NCBI GenBank assembly: GCA_048499455.1
Contig: JASNZV010000031.1
Span: 1 to 64,000 of the forward strand
Reading direction: 5' to 3'
Source: CFX5 sp023384495
GTDB taxonomy: Bacteria > Chloroflexota > Anaerolineae > Caldilineales > Caldilineaceae
Length of the DNA stretch: 64,000 nt
Position 1 is the first letter of the stretch. Every line of letters begins with the position of its first letter. Under the pieces are notes generated by a model, which saw only the letters and a program-made list of their open reading frames with translations, did not search any database and was not told where the DNA came from. The translations under genes were made by a program, and so were the position numbers. This document shows, in pieces, positions 33,318 through 41,740 of this stretch.

Positions 33318-34078
33318 AGATACCTCTTGAAGCAGTGAAGGGAATTGAGCCACATGGTCGGCGTCACTTGATGAATGCTGGCGGTTTCCAAGACGAATGC
33401 CAGTTTTTCGGGACAGGCGGCGTAGGCCGGCGTGAGGGCCTGGACAAAGCGGGCGGCCCCATCCGGGGGCACGATGGGGTCTTCGCTGGCGCAGTGGAAG
33501 GCGATGGCCGGGCAGTGTTGATAGCGCGCCAGATTCGTCAGCGGGTTGTGGCGTTCATACTGCGCTTGAATGACCGGATTGGCGGCGCTCAGTTGATAGA
33601 TGGAGCCCGGCTTGAGCCAGTCGGCGGTGGCGATACACGCCGCCACCACCGCGATGCGCGCATCCAGTCCGGCTGCGGTCACGGCAATATCGCCCCCCAT
33701 GGAGATACCGCCCATGCCGACCGCGGGCGCAACGCCCAGTTTCTCGACCGCCCAATCGATGATCAGCGCCACTTCTTCGGCTGTTTCGGCCAGGATCGAC
33801 CAAAAATGGCGATAGAGCTTGCCATCGGTCACGCTGTGGAAGCGCCCGCTGGTTGGATCGGTGATGGGTCGGGTCGAGCGGTGGCTGCGTTCACCGTGGT
33901 CGACTGGGTCAAAGCTGAGCGCGACAAAACCGGCGGCCGCCAGATCCGCCAGGTGCGCTTTGACGCTCTCTTTCTCATCGGTGAAGCCGGGCAACCAGAT
34001 GACCAGTTTGCGCTGGCTGCCCTTGCCAGGCTCCGCCCATAGCACAGGAATGCCAGCCACCCTCTCTGTGTGTATCAT
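33314..34078 (-). CDS. Alpha/beta hydrolase (dienelactone hydrolase/acyl-peptidase-like)
   Basis: 254 residues. The nucleophile elbow is GGISMGGD with S126. The lid-proximal SFDPVDHGERSH and the C-terminal CASEDPIVPP, with ASIHQVTPTMW at the end, supply the Asp and His region. There is no signal peptide, so it is cytosolic. The 3' end overlaps the multiheme gene by 4 bases. A decayed paralogue of its first 67 codons is at 29198-29470, at the other end of the multiheme gene. Confidence 0.88.
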   Translation of the reverse strand: MIHTERVAGIPVLWAEPGKGSQRKLVIWLPGFTDEKESVKAHLADLAAAGFVALSFDPVDHGERSHRSTRPITDPTSGRFHSVTDGKLYRHFWSILAETAEEVALIIDWAVEKLGVAPAVGMGGISMGGDIAVTAAGLDARIAVVAACIATADWLKPGSIYQLSAANPVIQAQYERHNPLTNLARYQHCPAIAFHCASEDPIVPPDGAARFVQALTPAYAACPEKLAFVLETASIHQVTPTMWLNSLHCFKRYL

Positions 34079-34116
34079 GCTTCCTCTTCATGTTGCCTTT
34101 TTGAATGGTAGATCTG

Positions 34117-34779
34117 CTACCTGTAATTGGGAGCCGCGCCAGCGCCATTCTTCTTGTAGAAGTAATAGTCGGTAGTGTAAGGCACATATGCACGATTTCC
34201 AACGTCTGCTAGCGAAGCACAACCGGTTGTGGGGGCGACCCCGCCCGAAGTATTCAGTCGCTGGATAAAGGTGGTCGCGGTGAGCGTGTCGTTGCCCGTA
34301 CGCCCGGCTTGGGTTCCTACCACCGTGATCAGGAGCCAGGGGATGGCGCCTGGCGCAACGAAAGCGGGGTCGGTGGACGAATGGCCGTCCATCACCTGGC
34401 CCCAGACAGTGCTCGAATCCTTGGAATGTTGCCAGGCCGCGCGAATCACGCCTCCCTCAGCCGGGTTTGGGCTGAAGTAGTGGGTAGTCACTTGCTGATA
34501 ATGGTCGAATAAGGTGGCCTGAGGCGTGAAGAGTACAAACTTCACGCCAGTGTCTGAGGGCAGGCAGATATAGTTTTGGGTGCCGACGGCGCGCCCCACA
34601 AGAAACAGCTTGTTCCCCGCCGGCGCCTGGATATTGGCCGGCACAGATGGCGGTGTCACAGGTTCGGCGTAGGTCGGCTGCGGTCGCGCGGCCATCAAGG
34701 CCACGACGAGCGCGGTGACATACGCGAGCAGCCGGAAGTGACTCTTGATCTGATTCTCCCGGACAGGGCAGTTGTTCAT
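34117..34779 (-). CDS. Secreted DUF3455 protein
   Basis: 220 residues from the ATG at 34779 (behind AAAGGAG). A signal peptide (FRLLAYVTALVVALMAARPQ) precedes the DUF3455 body: PANIQAPAGNKLFLVGRAVG, GTQNYICLPS, ATLFDHYQQVTTHYF, WQHSKDSSTVWGQV, and VPYTTDYYFYKKN at the end. The domain is common in Bacteria and fungi; its function is not established. The ATG of the next gene lies 38 bases after its stop, so it probably heads the operon with the hydrolase and pentaheme genes. Confidence 0.88.
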   Translation of the reverse strand: MNNCPVRENQIKSHFRLLAYVTALVVALMAARPQPTYAEPVTPPSVPANIQAPAGNKLFLVGRAVGTQNYICLPSDTGVKFVLFTPQATLFDHYQQVTTHYFSPNPAEGGVIRAAWQHSKDSSTVWGQVMDGHSSTDPAFVAPGAIPWLLITVVGTQAGRTGNDTLTATTFIQRLNTSGGVAPTTGCASLADVGNRAYVPYTTDYYFYKKNGAGAAPNYR

Positions 34780-35342
34780 ACCATTCTCCTTTTGCGCCTG
34801 GTGCGCAGGTTTTGGAATTGTCATCGTCAGCGATGAACGAGCAAGGTAGTATCTTTGCAGATCTCGCATAGCTTGTTGTAGACGGTGTGTACTTTAGCAG
34901 CCCGGTGCGACGAAACGGTCCCCAAAGCGCGTCGAAATCAAGTCATCGCGATTCCAAAGGAGAGGTATAACTCTGTCAAAGGCCGGTGGGAATTGTAAAC
35001 GAAAGATGATCGTCAGATGGTAAACAGCCTATCGGGCGACGGTATACGCAGTCACCGAAGTCTTTGGGAGGGAGAAACAACCTTGGAATCTTCAGGGATT
35101 CCAAAGCTGTTATACTGAGCTCTGTTTGAAAACCGGAGTCGCCTGAAGGAGTAAATCTCTTCGCAAAGTCCGGTTTTCAAAGCAACCGCAGTATAGTTGG
35201 GAATGATTGACTTCCGGATGAAGGGACAGATGCGCAAGCAACGGCGCGGCTTTACGCCGGGTAGATGAACTCGGGCAGCATTGGGGGCGACCAAACAGTT
35301 ATCTTAGCACAGCTGGCGTCTATTTCCTGTCTGAAGCCTATA
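34780..35342. other. 563-base gap with hairpin repeat copy B
   Basis: No gene supported; a short minus-strand frame (35052-35294) overlaps the repeat and has no domain. The only structure recognised is the 85-bp repeat at 35111-35195. Confidence 0.6.
35111..35195 (+). repeat. 85-bp hairpin repeat, copy B
   Basis: TATACTGAGCTCTGTTTG at the start and AAGCAACCGCAGTATA at the end, with TTTGAAAACCGGA pairing to TCCGGTTTTCAAA. It differs from copy A mainly in the loop. Confidence 0.88.
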
Positions 35343-35714
35343 CTACACATGTTGATCGACCAGAATCGTGTTGCCATCTGGATCGACAATCACAAAACTG
35401 GCGGGGCCAGTCGAGTCTTCGTCTGCCTCTGAGATAAAGTTGATGCCCCTGGCTTTGAGCTGACGCTGCAACTCTCGCACGTCGGTAAATTCGCTGAGTT
35501 GCTGGGCATGACTATCCCAGCCCGGGTTGAAGGTGAGAATGTTCTTGTCGAACATGCCTTGAAACAGCCCAATCGTGTGACCGCCATTCTGCATTATGAG
35601 CCAATTCTGTGCCTGATCTCCTGTGAAAACTGTAAACCCCAGCTGCTCATAGAATTGCTTCGACGCCTCAATATCTTTTACCGCCAGGCTAATCGAGAAA
35701 GCCCCCAGTTCCAT
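35343..35714 (-). CDS. VOC family protein
   Basis: 123 residues from the ATG at 35714, behind GAGGAGG. A single VOC module: LGAFSISLAVKDIEASKQFYEQLGF (split here only for length), NWLIMQNGGHTIGLFQG, LQRQLKARGINFIS and the terminal FVIVDPDGNTILVDQH. Metal positions H/E are plausible but not fixed. It is monocistronic, with a 563-base gap downstream. Confidence 0.87.
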   Translation of the reverse strand: MELGAFSISLAVKDIEASKQFYEQLGFTVFTGDQAQNWLIMQNGGHTIGLFQGMFDKNILTFNPGWDSHAQQLSEFTDVRELQRQLKARGINFISEADEDSTGPASFVIVDPDGNTILVDQHV

Positions 35715-35857
35715 ATGCTCCTCCTCTGTTGTATCCAACGCTCAAAATGACCTTGATAGGGACCGCCCGACCAGCCTTTGACAGCAACCCAAAAGGGTGA
35801 GCCACAACTAGTCAGTTCGCTCCTGCGCATGATTCGCCAGCAGCGTATTGGCTAAAC

Positions 35858-36547
35858 TCACTCCTCGACAGAACCCCGCAAAAACGCCAGCGTGCGCTCC
35901 CAGGCCAGGTTGGCCGCCGCTTCGTTGTAGGCATCGGCGCGGTCGGGTTCAAAGAACCAGTGCCCAGCGCCAGGGTAACGATAGAACGTCACCGGGCGGC
36001 CAGCCTGCCGCAGCTCCGCCTCCAACTCATCCACATTGGCTTGCGGCTCATACTCATCCTCTGCGGCAAAGTGACCAAGGTAGACGGCTTGCGAGCGGCT
36101 GAAATCCGCCGGCCCCGTCCCGTAAAAGAGAACGACGGCGTGGATCTGTTCGGGTTCGGCGACCGAAAGGTCGAGCGCATAGTAAGCGCCCAGCGAGAAG
36201 CCGACCACAGCCAGGCCGGGGCGCCCTTTGGCCCCGTTTTGCCCAGCCTGTTCGTTGAGAAACCGCGTTGCCGCTGCGACCTCGCTCTTGGCCTGGAGGT
36301 GGTTGGCGTCGAGCGCGCTGCCCAGCGCTTCCGCCCCGGCAATGGTGTCGGCGACCTGGCCGTGATAGAGGTCGGGGGCAAAGGCGACAAAACCGGCTTC
36401 GGCCAGGCGCCCACAGAAAGCCTTGATGGCGTCGTTCAGCCCCCACCAGGCGTGAAGGACCAACACACCGGGTCCCTTGCCGGCGGGGGGAAGGGCGAGG
36501 TAGCCGTCGGGTTGGGTGGGGGGGCCGCTTATCTGCTCAGATTGCAT
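35858..36547 (-). CDS. Dienelactone hydrolase family protein with Ser nucleophile
   Basis: 229 residues from the ATG at 36547, behind GGAGGAG. Features: PGVLVLHAWWGLNDAIKAFC, AFAPDLYHGQVADT, the elbow VVGFSLGAYYAL with S118, GHFAAEDEYEP and GAGHWFFEPDR for Asp and His. Classical dienelactone hydrolases use Cys at the elbow; this one has Ser, as many homologues do, so the activity may differ. It is followed on the same strand by the VOC gene, about 140 bases away. Confidence 0.88.
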   Translation of the reverse strand: MQSEQISGPPTQPDGYLALPPAGKGPGVLVLHAWWGLNDAIKAFCGRLAEAGFVAFAPDLYHGQVADTIAGAEALGSALDANHLQAKSEVAAATRFLNEQAGQNGAKGRPGLAVVGFSLGAYYALDLSVAEPEQIHAVVLFYGTGPADFSRSQAVYLGHFAAEDEYEPQANVDELEAELRQAGRPVTFYRYPGAGHWFFEPDRADAYNEAAANLAWERTLAFLRGSVEE

Positions 36548-36572
36548 TTGACTCCTCCTGATCGACTCTTGG

Positions 36573-37124
36573 TCATTTCGTCTTCCACACGGATGCATAC
36601 TTTTTGCGATATTTCTCGTCCTGCTCGGTGGCGATCAAGGCCAGCGCCCGATCGCGAATACCTTCGTCCTTGACTGCGTCATAGAGCTGTTTGAAACCCG
36701 CGACGATGTCATAGCGGATCAGCGTGCAATTCTTCTCGGCCGCGCAATCGTTGAAGCGCTGCGCCAGCCCATCCACCACAACCTGCTGGTGGGCCGGCCC
36801 GACAACCCCAATCTTCCAAAGAGCCTGCAACGTATGGCGCGCCGTGACGAACTTTTCATCGCGCGTCCCGTTGAGGAGCGCAGCAAAATCGTGCAACATG
36901 CGCCCGTCGGGGTCGCTCTTGGCCAGATTGGCGAGCACCTGCGCGGCGATCGCCCGCACATGATTGTTCTTGTCTTGCAAACGGGCGAGCAGATCGTCCC
37001 ACACCTCGTACGCCCAATCGACCGGTTGTTCGGTGGCGTCGAGGATGTAGGTCATGGCGGCATAGCGCACAGCGCCATCCTGGGCGTAGAGGTTATCATA
37101 GTGGGTTTGGGTGATTGGCTCCAT
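36573..37124 (-). CDS. HEAT-like helical repeat protein under a LexA-box promoter
   Basis: 183 residues of helical repeats: VRYAAMTYILDATEQPVDWA, NNHVRAIAAQVLANLAKSDP, FVTARHTLQALWKIGVVG and TLIRYDIVAGFKQLYDAV. The pattern fits HEAT/ARM repeats, as in AlkD-like DNA-binding proteins, but no glycosylase residues can be assigned. The promoter upstream (37227-37255) has perfect -35 and -10 hexamers and a perfect LexA-like palindrome in the spacer. The cytosolic role is unknown; damage induction is the best clue. Confidence 0.75.
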   Translation of the reverse strand: MEPITQTHYDNLYAQDGAVRYAAMTYILDATEQPVDWAYEVWDDLLARLQDKNNHVRAIAAQVLANLAKSDPDGRMLHDFAALLNGTRDEKFVTARHTLQALWKIGVVGPAHQQVVVDGLAQRFNDCAAEKNCTLIRYDIVAGFKQLYDAVKDEGIRDRALALIATEQDEKYRKKYASVWKTK

Positions 37125-37226
37125 CCGTCATTTCACCTATTGGATGACGCGCCACGCTGGTCGAATCTCGCCCAGGGGGTGAGCAGGATGCACGATGGCT
37201 GCGCCGTGGCGAAGATAGCAAGCGCC

Positions 37227-37255
37227 ATTATAGAACGTTTGTTCAGATTTGTCAA
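37227..37255 (-). promoter_or_regulatory. Consensus sigma70 promoter with a perfect LexA-like box
   Basis: On the minus strand: TTGACA (37250-37255), a 17-base spacer and TATAAT (37227-37232). GAACAAACGTTC (37233-37244) fills the -10-proximal spacer. Both hexamers are consensus, so repression must be strong in the ground state. It drives the HEAT-like gene, whose ATG is about 100 bases downstream. Confidence 0.88.
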
Positions 37256-37351
37256 TGACGAAACCAGGGGGGTGCAAGCATGAGTTGTCAGGGCATTCTA
37301 CCGCCTGGCATTGATGGTGTTTAACAAATTGTTTCAGTAACCGGGTTGAAG

Positions 37352-37430
37352 GCAGTGGCGTGCGTCGCACTGGCCGGCGGATCTCCTGTACGACGATGCA
37401 GTTTCCGGCCAGTGCGACGCACGCCACTGC
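37352..37430. repeat. Perfect 26-bp inverted repeat, 27-base loop
   Basis: GCAGTGGCGTGCGTCGCACT plus GGCCGG (37352-37377) and its exact reverse complement (37405-37430). Weaker outer arms (AAATTGTTTCAGTAA and TTGCCGAAACAATTT) extend the symmetry to about 37326-37465. Confidence 0.92.
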
Positions 37431-37487
37431 TGTTGGGGCTACTCCTACCGTTGCCGAAACAATTTCTGAATCTTCATCAATGTCGGG

Positions 37488-37527
37488 CTGGTACGGAAAA
37501 CCGGCTCAAGCCGGTTTTCCGTACCAG
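37488..37527. repeat. Perfect 19-bp inverted repeat, 2-base centre
   Basis: CTGGTACGGAAAACCGGCT and its exact reverse complement around CA. It shares the GAAAACCGG core with the dispersed 85-bp hairpin family. Confidence 0.92.
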
Positions 37528-37598
37528 ACGGTGGTTTCAACCACCTTTAACCTGGTTGCTGACTCCCTAATGTCATGTAAAACAGAACACTGGTTGTG

Positions 37599-37604
37599 TA
37601 TAAT
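37599..37604 (+). promoter_or_regulatory. -10 element just before the XRE gene (leaderless transcript likely)
   Basis: TATAAT ends 8 bases before the ATG at 37613, which would put the transcription start at the ATG or one or two bases before it. No ribosome site is present between them. The -35 is weak (TGTAAA). Confidence 0.5.
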
Positions 37605-37612
37605 GTTTCTAC

Positions 37613-37942
37613 ATGGCGAACAATTTGTCCGTATACTTGAACAAAGAACTGGACAGACGGGGCTGGTCACAACGGGAGTTGGCGCGGCGGGCTGGGCTGT
37701 TACCCACGTCGATCTCAGAGGTCATGGCGGGCAAGCGCGGTCCCGGCAAGCGGTTTTGTCAGGCGGTCGCCAAGGCCTTGCACGTGCCGCCGGAACGAAT
37801 CTTACAGGAGGCCGGCATCATCGAACCCCCACCTGATTCGGCGCTCTTTCACGAGTTGACCACGCTCGCAAAACGACTCAGTGAGCAGAATCAGCAAAAG
37901 TTGGTCGAGTATGCGCAATTTCTGCTCCAAACCGAGCGATAG
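37613..37942 (+). CDS. XRE-family helix-turn-helix regulator
   Basis: 109 residues. The helix-turn-helix reads LNKELDRRGWSQRELARRAG, then LPTSISEVMAGKRGPG and CQAVAKALHVPPERIL. The C-terminal half is helical (FHELTTLAKRLSEQNQQKLV) and could mediate dimerisation. No Shine-Dalgarno site; the -10 lies just upstream. It precedes the antitoxin/PIN pair by about 80 bases and may regulate it. A 23-bp stretch of its first codons is duplicated inside the truncated PIN gene. Confidence 0.88.
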   Translation: MANNLSVYLNKELDRRGWSQRELARRAGLLPTSISEVMAGKRGPGKRFCQAVAKALHVPPERILQEAGIIEPPPDSALFHELTTLAKRLSEQNQQKLVEYAQFLLQTER

Positions 37943-37963
37943 GGCCTTTCGCGGTAACGCACA

Positions 37964-37972
37964 TGGTATACT
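37964..37972 (+). promoter_or_regulatory. Extended -10 promoter for the antitoxin/PIN pair
   Basis: TGGTATACT is an extended -10 (TGn plus TATACT), 47 bases before the antitoxin ATG at 38019. No clear -35 is seen. Confidence 0.4.
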
Positions 37973-38018
37973 TAATATCGGATACTGCCGGATGCTTTCT
38001 GTTTTGCAGGAGATTGCT

Positions 38019-38300
38019 ATGACTTTCATAGAACAGCCTTTGTTGGTGACAACGGTTGGCGACGACCGTACGATTGTTTTGCCCGATAGTATACCCAGCG
38101 GGGCAACGATCGGGATTGTCGTATTGTCAGACAGGCCAAAACGCAAACTGACGCGCAAGGAACGTTTCAAAGCTGCGCTTACCGAAATCGAAGCGGCCAT
38201 CATTCGTAGCCAACAGGAGCCGATTGATTTGCCTGCTGACGCTGAGTTCAACGCCCTAATTGAACGCGCTCGTAAAGAACCGCATGCGCATCGTTCTTGA
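38019..38300 (+). CDS. Antitoxin-like protein paired with PIN gene
   Basis: 93 residues from the ATG at 38019 behind GCAGGAG. The N-terminal half is a beta-rich DNA-binding-like segment (LLVTTVGDDRTIVLPDSIPSG), and the C-terminal half is a charged helix (RKERFKAALTEIEAAIIRSQ) suited to wrap a toxin. There is no assigned family. It overlaps the following PIN gene by 17 bases, the usual arrangement for a vapBC-like module. Confidence 0.7.
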   Translation: MTFIEQPLLVTTVGDDRTIVLPDSIPSGATIGIVVLSDRPKRKLTRKERFKAALTEIEAAIIRSQQEPIDLPADAEFNALIERARKEPHAHRS

Positions 38301-38724
38301 TACAAATCAGTTGGTTAGGGCCTTAGCACGACCGCCAGAGTTTGCTACGTTTGTCATGGCATGGGCTTCGGCGCGCTTTACGGTAGTCTGCTCGGATGAA
38401 TTACTTGCCGAATACGAGCATGTGCTGAGTCGAATCTATATTCGCTCACTCATATATCCTGAGTCATTGCGGGCGTTTCGTGATTATCTGGTAGATGAGA
38501 TTGAATTGATCGAGTTGGGTGCTTCTCCGGCGATCTGCCGCGACCCGGATGATGATAAAGTCATCGCTTACTTGAACAAAGAACTGGACAGGCGAGGCCA
38601 AAAGCAATTCCAGCTGGTCGAAGTGGGGCAAGCTGGGCAGAATGGCCATTTAGTAATACTGCTTGATATAGCCGTAAGCCTTGTCGAACAGCTCTGTATC
38701 CTGGTGGAGCTTGAAGTCGAATAG
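38284..38724 (+). pseudogene. PIN-domain toxin truncated by fusion to an XRE gene fragment
   Basis: 146 residues from the ATG at 38284. The N-terminal 90 residues are a PIN_3-type domain: MRIVLDTNQLVRAL, VCSDELLAEYEHVLSR and AICRDPDDDKVIA. After that point normal members continue to a GDxDLL motif that supplies the last acidic residue. Here it is replaced by YLNKELDRRG, identical to the start of the XRE protein at 37613, and then by sequence antisense to the hsdR end. With the last catalytic part gone, activity is doubtful. The 3' end overlaps hsdR. Confidence 0.75.
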
Positions 38725-41637
38725 GGTTTTGCGCAGCGCTTTTTTGACTTCGCGCTCGCCGGCGCTGGTAGTTTGCCAGCCGGGGAAGCGGACGAGGCGC
38801 ACGATCTCGTCGATTTTGGCGACAATGCGCTCCACGATGATCGGCGTGTCTGGGTTGCGCGCCTCTTCAAAGAGTTCGGTGAGGGCGGCCTTGCCCCGGT
38901 CTTCGTCCTCGGCGGGCGGGGTCTCTTTTTCGGCTTGCAGTACGTCCCTGGCGAGATCTAGCAGTTGTTTGAGGAATTCTACGCTGTGCAGCTGCCCCTG
39001 CTCATGGCGTTCTTTCAGCGATTCCAGCCGCTCGGAGAGCTGGCGAAAACGCGGGTTTCCCGTATGCCTGCGCAGACGCTGCACGACCTTGATCTCGATT
39101 TCTTTGGCCTTCCTGCCAGGATCGGGCGCGTCCAACAATGCCTCGATCAAGTCAGCATCCAGCACGATGTCCTCCAGGTCGTCGCGCACCGCCTCCACAT
39201 GCACATTCTGGTGGATCAGTTCGATGGTCTTCGCTCCCAGCGAATGCCAGAGCAGCGCACCGGCGCCAGTCGTCGGCTGCACCGACACATAGACCTGCGA
39301 CAGCCAGCGGTAATCCGTCTCATAGGTCACCAGCAGCGGATCGGGCGACAGCGTCTCCCAGAGGTTGGCGAGGAAGTTATAATCGACCGCAAAGGCGTCG
39401 CGCACCTCGTTGTTCGGCAAGCAGGACTGCGCTTCGATCAGCCCTTCATAGCCGGTCAGCGTGCGGTCGATGCCCATGAAATAGGCCAGACATTTTTGCA
39501 TGGCGCCGGGCAGTTCGTCTTTCAGCCCTGCGATATTGGAGACCACCTGACGGAAGCCTTCCTCATCGAACTCCAGCGATTTCGCCACATCGTCGAACAC
39601 GCCCAGGTAATCAATGATCAGGCCGCAGCTCTTTTTTTCGCCATAGGTGCGGTTGGTGCGGCAGATGGCCTGCAAGAGCGTGTGATCGCGCAGGGGCTTG
39701 TCCAGGTACATCGCTTGCAAGATGGGCGCATCGAAGCCGGTGAGCAGCTTGGCGGTCACGATCAGGATTTGCAGCGGGTCGTTGGGGTCGCGGAAGCGGT
39801 CGAGCAGCTTTTCCTCGGTATCGCGATCCCGCTTATAGGGCGCATAACGCTTATCCTCACGTTCTTTCCCCGAAACCGAAATGACAATGTCGGTCTCGAT
39901 GTCGGAAGGCAGATGCCGGTCCAGTTCCGCCTTGTAGAGCAGGCAGCTTTCCTGATCGTAGGTCACGACCATCGCCTTGAAGCCGTTCGGCTGCACCTTT
40001 TCCTGATAATGGCGGGCGATGTCGGCGCAAATGCGCTCAATGCGCTCCGGCACCTTGACCAACACCGACATGCGCGCCGCAGTGCGTGACAGGGTTTCCT
40101 TGTCGAGGTCGGACAGGCCGCCCGTCAATTCCTGATAGGCCGTGTCGATGGCAGCTTTGTCGATATGGAGTTCGACCAGCCTCGGTTCAAAACGAAGGGG
40201 CAGAGTTGCGCCGTCGCGGATGGATTCATCGAAACTGTAGCGGCTCATATAGCCGTGCGCATCTTCCGCAGCGCCAAAGGTCGCAAAGGTGTTGCGGTCG
40301 CGGCGGTTGATGGGCGTGCCGGTCAGGCCAAAGAAAAAGGCATTGGGCAGGGCGGCGCGCATACGGACGCCCAGATCGCCTTCCTGCGTCCGGTGGGCTT
40401 CATCGACCAGCACGACGATGTTCTCACGGGGATTGAGCAGTCCTTCCGCCTCCCCGAACTTGTAAATGGTGGTGATGATGATTTTGCGCGTGTCCTGGCG
40501 CAGCAGGCGTTCCAGCTCCGCGCGGGTTTCCGCCTTCACCAGATTGGGGATATCGGAAGCATGGAAGGTGGCGCTGATCTGGGCGTCGAGATCCACGCGA
40601 TCCACGGCGATGATCACGGTGGGGTTGTGTAGGCCTGGCTGCATCCGCAGTTTCTGGGCGGCGAAGACCATGAGCAGCGATTTGCCGGAACCCTGAAAAT
40701 GCCAGATGAGTCCCTTTTTGGGCTGCCCGGCCAGCACGCGCTGCACGATGCGGTTGGCCGCGTCGTATTGCTGGTAACGGCAAACAATTTTGAGGCGACG
40801 CTTTTTCTTGTCGGTGGCAAAGAGGGTGAAATTGGCGAGTATGTCGAGTAGTATAGGAGGCCGCAGCAGGCCGGTAATCGCCTGTTTCAGATCAAGCAGC
40901 CCGGCGCCGATACGAGCCTCTTCAGGCCGCCAGGGTCCCCACAGCTCGACCGGCATGTGGATGGCGCCGTAGCGCATGTCCTTGCCCTCGGTGGCGACGC
41001 TAAAGACATTGCAGGCGAAAAGCTCCGGCGCATGGCGCTCGTAATCCTGATGCACCTGAAGTGCACCGTCCACCCAACTGACGGCGTTGCGCACCGGCGT
41101 CTTGGCTTCGACCAGCACCAGCAGCAGACCGTTGACCAGCAACACCAGATCAGCGCGACGCTCGGCGGGTCCGGCGCGGAAACTGTACTGGGTGGTGGCG
41201 ACATACTGGTTACGGTTGAGATCGCTGTAATCCACCAGATGCACGGTGACATGTTCATGATGCCGGCCAAAGGGCATGGAGCGTTCGCCGCGCAGCCAGG
41301 CGGTGAATTCCTCGTTGGCGCGCACCAACCCATCACTACGTACGGAAAGCACGATGGCGCGCAGCTTGTAGATGACGTCGTCGGCGCGGTCCGGCTGGGC
41401 GGCGATGTCCGGGTTGAGGCGGATCAGCGCGTCGCGCAGATAGCTCTCGACAAAGACGTCTTGCTTCTGGCGGGGCAGGGCGATGGCAGGCACGAAATGC
41501 CAGCCTGCGCCACGGCGGGCAAGGCCAGCGGTGACGTAGGGCGCCGGTAGTTCCGCCACCGCCCTGGGGGAAACAGGTTGCGGCCCGCAAAGCAGGTCGC
41601 GAATCAGCGCTTCCACGGTGTTGGATTCGGTGAACAT
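38650..41637 (-). CDS. hsdR: Type I restriction enzyme R subunit
   Basis: 995 residues from the ATG at 41637; the ATG at 41649 abuts the ribosome site and is less likely. The nuclease domain (about 1-200) has the PD-(D/E)xK set D163 and E177-x-K179 in LVLVEAKTPV. The helicase domain follows: FQGSGKSLLMVFA (Walker A), VLVDEAHRTQEGDLG (DEAH), LTGTPINRRDR (motif III) and LLTGFDAPILQAMYLD (motif V region). The C-terminal helical part contacts the methylase. It translocates and cuts DNA without the host mark. It is separated from hsdS by a RAYT/REP block. Confidence 0.95.
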   Translation of the reverse strand: MFTESNTVEALIRDLLCGPQPVSPRAVAELPAPYVTAGLARRGAGWHFVPAIALPRQKQDVFVESYLRDALIRLNPDIAAQPDRADDVIYKLRAIVLSVRSDGLVRANEEFTAWLRGERSMPFGRHHEHVTVHLVDYSDLNRNQYVATTQYSFRAGPAERRADLVLLVNGLLLVLVEAKTPVRNAVSWVDGALQVHQDYERHAPELFACNVFSVATEGKDMRYGAIHMPVELWGPWRPEEARIGAGLLDLKQAITGLLRPPILLDILANFTLFATDKKKRRLKIVCRYQQYDAANRIVQRVLAGQPKKGLIWHFQGSGKSLLMVFAAQKLRMQPGLHNPTVIIAVDRVDLDAQISATFHASDIPNLVKAETRAELERLLRQDTRKIIITTIYKFGEAEGLLNPRENIVVLVDEAHRTQEGDLGVRMRAALPNAFFFGLTGTPINRRDRNTFATFGAAEDAHGYMSRYSFDESIRDGATLPLRFEPRLVELHIDKAAIDTAYQELTGGLSDLDKETLSRTAARMSVLVKVPERIERICADIARHYQEKVQPNGFKAMVVTYDQESCLLYKAELDRHLPSDIETDIVISVSGKEREDKRYAPYKRDRDTEEKLLDRFRDPNDPLQILIVTAKLLTGFDAPILQAMYLDKPLRDHTLLQAICRTNRTYGEKKSCGLIIDYLGVFDDVAKSLEFDEEGFRQVVSNIAGLKDELPGAMQKCLAYFMGIDRTLTGYEGLIEAQSCLPNNEVRDAFAVDYNFLANLWETLSPDPLLVTYETDYRWLSQVYVSVQPTTGAGALLWHSLGAKTIELIHQNVHVEAVRDDLEDIVLDADLIEALLDAPDPGRKAKEIEIKVVQRLRRHTGNPRFRQLSERLESLKERHEQGQLHSVEFLKQLLDLARDVLQAEKETPPAEDEDRGKAALTELFEEARNPDTPIIVERIVAKIDEIVRLVRFPGWQTTSAGEREVKKALRKTLFDFKLHQDTELFDKAYGYIKQYY

Positions 41638-41663
41638 CGAGACACCCATCTCCTTCCGTCAAC

Positions 41664-41731
41664 AACGTCCCCGGCACGGGCCACAGCTACTCTCTATGAC
41701 CTACATGTCTCTGGCCCGTGCCGGGGACGTT
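41664..41731. repeat. REP hairpin upstream of hsdR
   Basis: AACGTCCCCGGCACGGGCCA and TGGCCCGTGCCGGGGACGTT form a 20-bp stem around a 28-base loop, the same stem as in the array at 42366-43064. It lies between the RAYT gene and hsdR. Confidence 0.88.
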
Positions 41732-41740
41732 AGGCCGCAC

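Larger units (their letters stand above)
37125..37612. other. 488-base gap with an SOS promoter and two strong palindromes
   Basis: It holds the LexA-box promoter (37227-37255), a 26-bp perfect inverted repeat (37352-37430) nested in weaker outer arms, a 19-bp one (37488-37527), and the XRE promoter (37599-37604). No gene is supported. Confidence 0.75.
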
